A program made the translations under genes and the position numbers. Below, in pieces: positions 12,456-13,840 of a DNA stretch of 13,840 nucleotides. The notes beneath the pieces are model-generated. The model was not told where the DNA came from and ran no database searches. It saw only the letters and a list, made by a program, of their open reading frames with translations. Position 1 is the stretch's first letter. Each line of letters opens with the position of its first letter. The stretch is taken from NCBI GenBank assembly GCA_016126025.1, contig JAEFDA010000129.1, forward strand, positions 1-13,840, given 5' to 3'. The DNA is from Nitrososphaerota archaeon. Lineage in GTDB: Archaea > Thermoproteota > Nitrososphaeria > Nitrososphaerales > Nitrosopumilaceae.

Positions 12456-12473
12456 GAGGTGGTTAGCGTGTTC

Positions 12474-12503
12474 TACGATAACTATAAATAACAAGTTATC
12501 GTA
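12474..12503. promoter_or_regulatory. Inverted repeat framing the integrase TATA box (candidate operator)
   Basis: TACGATAAC (12474-12482) and GTTATCGTA (12495-12503) are perfect 9-bp arms around 12 nt that hold the TATA box. A further GATAAC at 12510-12515 directly precedes the start codon, and a TATAAC lies at 12502-12507. A protein bound here would block the promoter. Confidence 0.6.
12483..12490 (+). promoter_or_regulatory. TATA box of the integrase gene
   Basis: TATAAATA is centred about 29 nt before the ATG at 12516 and lies inside the inverted repeat. Confidence 0.65.
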
Positions 12504-12515
12504 TAACAAGATAAC

Positions 12516-13840
12516 ATGAGATACAGAAGAGGTTCGTGCAACAGCAGGGAGCTGGGCAGTCTGCTGGAAGAGTGGGTGCGCTGCAAACAGACTGACGACC
12601 GTTCGGATCCCACAGACCGTCCGGATTCCAGCAAGACAAAAATAACAACGACACCAAGAGACCAACCAAGTGAAGTCACCGAGAGGTTGACCGATGTGGG
12701 AAAAAACAAACTGTCAACCAAGAAAGACACTGCCAAGACAACCAAACGAACAAGACTCCTTGCCAATCTGGACATCAAGCGGTGGTACGACAATCTGGCG
12801 CGCGGTAGTCATCTGACTGCCGAGGGGCGCCTGCGCAGGCTAGGGCGGTTCTGCGATGTGCACCAGATGACACCGATGCAGCTGGCCGACTTGGCCATGA
12901 AGGACCTAAGGACCGCCACAGACCTTCTGGAGGACCATGTCACCATGATGGAGTCCGAAGGCTACTCGCCGGGATACGTCGACGAGCAGATCAAGACCGT
13001 CAAATCATGGCTCAGACACTTTGATGTCGAGATCAAGCGAAAGATACGGGTGTCGACGACAAACTTTACACCTACACTGCAAAACGAGCGGGTGCCCGAC
13101 GCGCAGGAGATGGCCGAGATATACAGCCGGGCGGGCCTGCGCGAGACGGTCATCATATCACTGATGGCCAAGTCCGGGCTGCGGCCCGAGGTCATAGGAA
13201 ACCATGACGGCACAGACGGCCTGCGGATGAGGGACATGCCGGATCTGGTAATCCAGGAGGGCGTGGTCAGGTGCACCCGGACACCCAACCGCATAGTTGT
13301 GCGGCGCGAGCTATCAAAGGCCGGACACCAGTACTTTACATTCTCGACCAAGTCCGCCACGAACCAGATCATGTCATACCTGAACGACCGCCTGTCGCGG
13401 GGAGAGCCGCTGCACGGTGACTCTGCCGTGGTGGCGCCCGACCACGTCTACAAGACAAACAGAGGGGGCAACTCTGCCAAGGAGTTCCTGCCCACACAGC
13501 GCATAAGCAAGTTGGTACGCGACACGTTCCGGCCCAGATTCGCATGGCGGCCATACGTACTGCGGCCCTACTTTGACACGCAGCTGCTCATCGCCGAGTC
13601 CAAGGGCAAGATGGTGCACGACTTTCGCGTCTTCTTCATGGGCCACAAGGGTACCATGGAGTCCAGATACACGACCAACAAGGGTGTGCTGCCCGAGGTG
13701 CTCATGCATGAGATGCGGCGGGCATTCGCCCGCTCCGAGGAGCATCTGGACCAGACTGACGCATCCGACGTACAAGAGCAGAGGCTGCAGGCGCAGCGCA
13801 TCATACAGGACGCCACGCCGGCGCAGCTTGGCCATATGCT
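12516..13840 (+). CDS. Tyrosine recombinase / integrase, archaeal type, runs off the right edge
   Basis: The frame is open from ATG 12516 to the window end (441 codons), with no stop seen. Residues about 25-80 are a basic, Thr/Ser-rich linker that looks disordered. About 83-175 is a helical core-binding domain (LDIKRWYDNL, RLRRLGRFCDVHQMTPMQLA). From about 195 comes the catalytic domain: MAKSGLRPEVIG with R223, RPYVLRPYFDTQLL with R350, FFMGHKG with H377, and ESRYTTNKG with the likely nucleophile Y385. The first His of the usual HxxR box is Tyr here (Y347). The 'YVLRPYFDTQLLIAESKG ... GHKG ... YTTNK' layout is one I associate with archaeal integrases. About 55 residues after the nucleophile form a charged helical tail. 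It cuts and rejoins DNA at attachment sites, so it probably moves or once moved this island; no tRNA or att pair is visible. Confidence 0.85.
   Translation, partial: MRYRRGSCNSRELGSLLEEWVRCKQTDDRSDPTDRPDSSKTKITTTPRDQPSEVTERLTDVGKNKLSTKKDTAKTTKRTRLLANLDIKRWYDNLARGSHLTAEGRLRRLGRFCDVHQMTPMQLADLAMKDLRTATDLLEDHVTMMESEGYSPGYVDEQIKTVKSWLRHFDVEIKRKIRVSTTNFTPTLQNERVPDAQEMAEIYSRAGLRETVIISLMAKSGLRPEVIGNHDGTDGLRMRDMPDLVIQEGVVRCTRTPNRIVVRRELSKAGHQYFTFSTKSATNQIMSYLNDRLSRGEPLHGDSAVVAPDHVYKTNRGGNSAKEFLPTQRISKLVRDTFRPRFAWRPYVLRPYFDTQLLIAESKGKMVHDFRVFFMGHKGTMESRYTTNKGVLPEVLMHEMRRAFARSEEHLDQTDASDVQEQRLQAQRIIQDATPAQLGHM

Overview
The window looks archaeal, and most likely comes from a fairly GC-rich member of the Nitrososphaerota (Thaumarchaeota; a Cenarchaeum-like organism is my guess). 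Nearly every credible gene has a TATA-like box 24-31 nt before its start codon and no Shine-Dalgarno sequence, which is the pattern of leaderless archaeal transcripts. Codon use is rich in AGG and ATA. The tyrosine recombinase at the right edge is of an archaeal type. The species is inferred; I could not search a database.

Layout. At 1-107 (minus) is the start of an IS5-like transposase that leaves the window. At 165-1433 is a complete IS481-like element with perfect 16-bp target duplications; its transposase carries one nonsense codon. At 1816-3684 is a GHKL/MORC-like ATPase fused to a Shedu-like PD-(D/E)XK nuclease domain. A gene-poor stretch follows (3685-4398). At 4399-5863 is a two-gene CBASS operon: a CD-NTase and a Cap15-like two-helix membrane beta-barrel effector. 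At 5938-8330 lies an IS630 element on the minus strand; its right inverted repeat has been split by a second, intact IS481-like element (7028-8301). At 8341-9801 (minus) is a three-gene operon: a 70-aa unknown protein, a small DNA cytosine-5 methyltransferase and an HNH endonuclease. At 10139-11102 is a decayed IS5-like transposase. At 11555-11962 is a Vsr mismatch endonuclease. At 12123-12422 (minus) is a small unknown protein, divergent from a tyrosine recombinase that starts at 12516 and leaves the window.

How it fits together. This is an accessory defence island with an integrase at one side. Without the nested insertion sequences, the CBASS operon and the restriction-modification operon would face each other tail to tail with less than 100 bp between them. 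Vsr fits as a partner of the cytosine methyltransferase, since it repairs T:G mismatches left when 5-methylcytosine deaminates. The most interesting loci are the archaeal CD-NTase/Cap15 pair and the single-gene GHKL-nuclease fusion.
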